DNA from: Candidatus Geothrix odensensis
GTDB taxonomy: Bacteria; Acidobacteriota; Holophagae; Holophagales; Holophagaceae
DNA: 10,180 nt
Reading direction: 5' to 3'
Assembly (NCBI GenBank): GCA_016714685.1
Contig: JADKCH010000031.1
Span: 1-10,180 of the forward strand
Shown here in pieces: positions 8,259 to 10,180 of the stretch. Below the pieces are notes generated by a model, which was not told where the DNA came from, searched no databases, and saw only the letters and a program-made list of their open reading frames with translations. Each line of letters begins with the position of its first letter. Positions within the stretch are counted from its first letter, which is position 1. Made by a program: the position numbers and the translations under genes.

Positions 8259-8307
8259 CGGAGCGTGGCGCTCCGGGTGGAAAGGGCCCGCGCTGCGGGC
8301 CCTTTCC
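8259..8307 (+). terminator. Tandem hairpins after the lipoprotein gene
   Basis: Two perfect stem-loops follow the stop. The first pairs CGGAGCG (8259-8265) with CGCTCCG (8269-8275), loop TGG. The second pairs GGAAAGGGCCCGC (8279-8291) with GCGGGCCCTTTCC (8295-8307), a 13-bp stem with a three-base loop. No long U-run follows, but stem strength and position after the stop favour transcription termination or 3' end protection. Confidence 0.65.
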
Positions 8308-8356
8308 ATGAAATGCTTTTCATCATTCGGGCCACGCGAGCCCCGCAGGATGCCCC

Positions 8357-8836
8357 GTGCACATCACCGTCCACTACGCCCTCACCCCCGACGAAGCCCT
8401 CCGGGGCACCCGGGCCTTCAAGCGCCTCTGGTACGGCCTCTCCGTGGGCTCGGGCGCGCTGATGGTCCTCATGGGCATCACGGCCCTCCAGGCCTCACCA
8501 GACAGCCGCGGCCTGCCCCTGATCATGCTCATCAACGGCCTGCTCTTCCTGGTCCTGCCCGAGGCGGTGCTGCGCTGGGCCCGCCTGCGCCGCGGGGCCG
8601 AGGCCTACCCGCCCATGGAGGTGACCCTGGATGACGAGGGCCTCACCCTGCGCACCGAGGCCAGCGAGGGCGGCCTGCCCTGGGCTTCCTTCGCCGAGAT
8701 CCAGCGCCACAGCGGCTTCTGGATCTTCCGCATCAGCCGCTCCCAGGCCGTGCTGGTGCCGGAACGGGCCTTCGAGGAAGCCGCCGGCGCCGAGCTGGCC
8801 GCCTTCCTCCGCGAGCGGAAGCTGTTCCGGGGATGA
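8357..8836 (+). CDS. YcxB-like membrane protein
   Basis: A 159-residue protein starting at GTG 8357, with AGGA at 8347-8350 as ribosome site. The sequence MHITVHYALTPDEALRG is followed by two membrane helices (about residues 24-43, WYGLSVGSGALMVLMG, and 51-70, GLPLIMLINGLLFLVLPEAV). The cytosolic C-terminal domain is strand-rich: EVTLDDEGLTLRTEASEGGLPWASFAEIQ, then FWIFRISRSQAVLVPERAF and a final helix ending in FLRERKLF. This order of a short N-terminus, a helix pair and a WxxF...IxR...LVPxRAF domain is that of the YcxB family (PF14317), whose function is not established. The stop overlaps the next gene by ATGA, so the two are probably translationally coupled. Family membership is by pattern; no search was run. 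Confidence 0.75.
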   Translation: MHITVHYALTPDEALRGTRAFKRLWYGLSVGSGALMVLMGITALQASPDSRGLPLIMLINGLLFLVLPEAVLRWARLRRGAEAYPPMEVTLDDEGLTLRTEASEGGLPWASFAEIQRHSGFWIFRISRSQAVLVPERAFEEAAGAELAAFLRERKLFRG

Positions 8837-9417
8837 ACCTGCAGGGCCCCGCCCCCGCCGCGGCCCCCGGCCTCCTGGGCCAGCTGCTGGTGCGAGCCGA
8901 GGTCACGCTGCGCATCACGGAGGTGGAGGCCTACGGCGGACCCGGGGACAGCGCCAGCCACGCCCGCCACGGCCGCACCGCCCGCAACGCGCCCATGTGG
9001 GGCCCGCCGGGCCGGGCCTACCTCTACCTCTGCTACGGCATGCACTGGATGCTGAACGTGGTGACAGGGCCCGAAGGCGAGGCCTCCGCGGTGCTCATCC
9101 GGGGCGCCGAGGTAGTGGCGGGCCTGGACACCGTGTTGGCCCGCCGGAAGGCCGCCAGGGCCACGCCCCTGCTCTGCGCGGGCCCAGGGAAGGTGGCCCA
9201 GGCCCTGTGGCTCGACCTTGCCTTCGACGGCCACGACCTGCTGAGTCCGGGCGGGCTCGAGCTGCGCGAGGGGCCTTCCCCCGCCTCGATCCTCGCGGGA
9301 CCACGCCTGGGCATCGGCTTCGCCACGCCGGAGGATCAGGCCCGCCCCTGGCGCTTCGCCGATGGCGGCAGTTCCGCCGTCATGAAGAAGCGGGAGCTGG
9401 CACCCTGGGAGCCCTGA
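8833..9417 (+). CDS. 3-methyladenine DNA glycosylase (AAG/MPG family)
   Basis: A 194-residue protein of the eukaryote-like alkyladenine glycosylase family (PF02245). It excises alkylated bases such as 3-methyladenine and hypoxanthine from DNA, the first step in base-excision repair. Sequence signs: LLGQLLVR near residue 15, ITEVEAYGGPGDSASHARHGR at 28-48, RNAPMWGPPGRAYLYLCYGMHWMLNVV at 51-77, then AVLIRGAEV. By comparison with human AAG, Glu32 corresponds to catalytic Glu125, Tyr34 to Tyr127 and His43 to His136; the Tyr of CYGMHW and the Asn of LNVV correspond to Tyr159 and Asn169. The C-terminus has GPGKVAQAL and PRLGIGFAT segments as in the family. The start ATG overlaps the YcxB-like stop. 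Bacterial members are usually 180-210 residues, so length is normal. The tautomerase gene follows after 15 bases. Confidence 0.93.
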   Translation: MNLQGPAPAAAPGLLGQLLVRAEVTLRITEVEAYGGPGDSASHARHGRTARNAPMWGPPGRAYLYLCYGMHWMLNVVTGPEGEASAVLIRGAEVVAGLDTVLARRKAARATPLLCAGPGKVAQALWLDLAFDGHDLLSPGGLELREGPSPASILAGPRLGIGFATPEDQARPWRFADGGSSAVMKKRELAPWEP

Positions 9418-9432
9418 GGCCCGGAGGTCCCC

Positions 9433-9636
9433 ATGCCCTACGTCAACATCCGCATCACCCGCGAGGGCGCCACTCCCGAACAAAAGGCGCGGCTGATCCA
9501 GGGCGCCACGCAGCTGCTGGTGGACGTCCTCGGGAAGAACCCCCAAACCACGGTCGTCATCATCGACGAAGTGGACACCGACAACTGGGGCATCGGCGGC
9601 GAGACCGTCACCGCACGGCGGCAGCAGGGGAAATAG
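9433..9636 (+). CDS. Small tautomerase of the 4-oxalocrotonate tautomerase (4-OT) family
   Basis: A 67-residue protein beginning Met-Pro, so Pro becomes the N-terminal catalytic base after Met removal, as in all 4-OT members (PF01361). MPYVNIRITREGATPEQKARL, LLVDVLGKNPQTTVVIIDEVDTDNWGIGGE and VTARR match the family layout of one helix and strand pair. Compared with Pseudomonas 4-OT, the positions of the substrate-binding Arg11 and Arg39 hold Ala and Val here, so a classical 2-hydroxymuconate tautomerase activity should not be assumed. The DNWGIGGE loop is typical of a common subgroup of unknown substrate. A strong ribosome site GGAGGT lies at 9423-9428, five bases before the ATG. It is co-directional and close behind the glycosylase gene. 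Confidence 0.9.
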   Translation: MPYVNIRITREGATPEQKARLIQGATQLLVDVLGKNPQTTVVIIDEVDTDNWGIGGETVTARRQQGK

Positions 9637-9797
9637 CCCACGCCTTGTGCATCTCCGCCAGGCCCCACTCCCTACTCAGGATCCGCTCGGCTTCGAGGCC
9701 CGTGGCGGTTTCGCAGGTCCCGACCATGGCAGGGCAAAGCCCGGGGCTGCGGGGGACCTCACAGGAGGTGAATCGCGATTGGTGGCACCACAGCAAC
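9637..9797. other. Spacer ahead of tmRNA
   Basis: About 160 bases between the tautomerase stop and tmRNA. No convincing -35/-10 pair was found at the right distance from the tmRNA 5' end. It contains a GGGCAAAGCCC mini-hairpin (9732-9742) and a perfect Shine-Dalgarno-like AGGAGGTGA (9763-9771). tmRNA may come from a longer precursor. Confidence 0.4.
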
Positions 9798-10180
9798 GGG
9801 GGTGACCGGTTTCGACAGGTCGTGATCCAGGTGCACGGTGCAGGCGGGGGTTGGACGGATGGCCCCCTTATCAATCCGCCCACATCAAACTGCCAACGAT
9901 AACTTCGAACTGGCTCTCGCTGCCTAGGGCAACCTAGGCTCCGAGCGAGTCCCCGGGATCTCTGGGTACCGGGCTCGTTAAACCCCTGAAAGGGTGGCTT
10001 CGGCCTGCCGGACAGGGCACCAGATAGGCCGCCGCGACGCCCCCTGACGGCGGCCGAGATCAGGGAGCAAACGTCCTGAGCGGCTCGTCCGTTCCCCGCC
10101 AGGAGGTTTCAAGAACGGACCAAGCCTGTGGAAGAACCGCCATCCGGCATGTCTTGGACGTGGGTTCGACTCCACCACCT
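9798..10180 (+). ncRNA. ssrA: tmRNA (ssrA), 3' end cut by window edge
   Basis: Transfer-messenger RNA, which rescues stalled ribosomes and tags incomplete proteins for proteolysis together with SmpB. The 5' end GGGGGTGACCGGTTTCGACAGG at 9798 onward is the conserved tmRNA start, and the 3' part has the T-loop TTCGACT (10165-10171) and the acceptor strand CACCT reaching the last base. Only the final CC and the CCA end lie outside the window. The tag frame GCC AAC GAT AAC TTC GAA CTG GCT CTC GCT GCC TAG (9892-9927) encodes ANDNFELALAA. Pseudoknot-type GC-rich stems fill the middle. The 3' T-stem strand is one C short (CCAC opposite GTGGG), suggesting a base lost near 10172. Confidence 0.95.
9892..9927 (+). 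other. tmRNA proteolysis tag ORF
   Basis: Resume codon GCC followed by ten codons and TAG gives the 11-residue tag ANDNFELALAA. The Ala-Asn start and LALAA end match the general tmRNA tag pattern recognised by ClpXP-type proteases. Confidence 0.88.

Noticed and set aside
8605..9546. Minus-strand open frame over the YcxB-like, glycosylase and tautomerase genes
   Set aside because: It shows no domain and no start signal, while three well-supported plus-strand genes occupy the same bases.
9608..9883. Minus-strand frame with a plausible-looking stretch (GLEAERILSREWGLAEMHKAW) between tautomerase and tmRNA
   Set aside because: It overlaps both the tautomerase end and the tmRNA 5' end, lacks a ribosome site, and matches no family I recognise.
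1..10180. Insertion sequence or prophage
   Set aside because: No transposase, integrase or long terminal inverted repeats were seen anywhere in the window. tmRNA genes are known integration sites, but the sequence downstream of it is outside the window.

Overview
This is a GC-rich bacterial chromosomal window. The mix of genes is a periplasmic-binding/GAF sensor, an M56-type antirepressor with its BlaI-like repressor, DinG, RlmH, a Mpg/AAG-type glycosylase and tmRNA. Together with the very high GC, this would fit an Acidobacteriota/Holophagae (Geothrix-like) or similar Gram-negative soil or sediment bacterium. That placement is inference from gene style only and is weakly held.

The left ~3.96 kb carries four genes that are all recognisable but all broken by many small reading-frame changes. 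(1) A minus-strand membrane sensor (about 1430 down to the left edge) has an extracytoplasmic SBP_bac_3-like domain, one membrane helix and the start of a GAF domain. (2) A small XRE-type helix-turn-helix regulator lies at 1637-2078. (3) A BlaI/MecI-family repressor (2219-2596) has a promoter containing a 16-bp MecI/BlaI-style operator. (4) An M56/BlaR1-type membrane metallopeptidase (2593-4856) overlaps its repressor by ATGA. Conserved motifs survive on both sides of every frame change, and four unrelated neighbours are hit alike. Low-quality consensus sequence near a contig end is therefore a better explanation than true decay, although decay cannot be excluded here. From about 3960 onward the reading frames are clean.

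The middle holds a convergent, hairpin-separated junction, then dinG (minus strand, one frameshift near 6150) and rlmH (minus strand). The right part is plus strand. It starts with a putative lipoprotein gene closed by a strong double hairpin. Next comes a compact cluster: a YcxB-like two-helix membrane protein, a 3-methyladenine DNA glycosylase overlapping it by ATGA, and a small 4-OT-like tautomerase. The window ends in an almost complete tmRNA gene (ssrA) whose tag reads ANDNFELALAA.

Functionally, the BlaI/M56 pair should form a self-regulated signalling switch: the membrane protease senses something and relieves repression. The M56 protein has no visible penicillin-binding domain. It carries a coiled-coil, charged C-terminal region and a proline-rich APP-repeat tail, so its signal is unknown. 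The rest is mostly housekeeping: ribosome maintenance (RlmH), ribosome rescue (tmRNA), and DNA repair or helicase functions (DinG, AAG).
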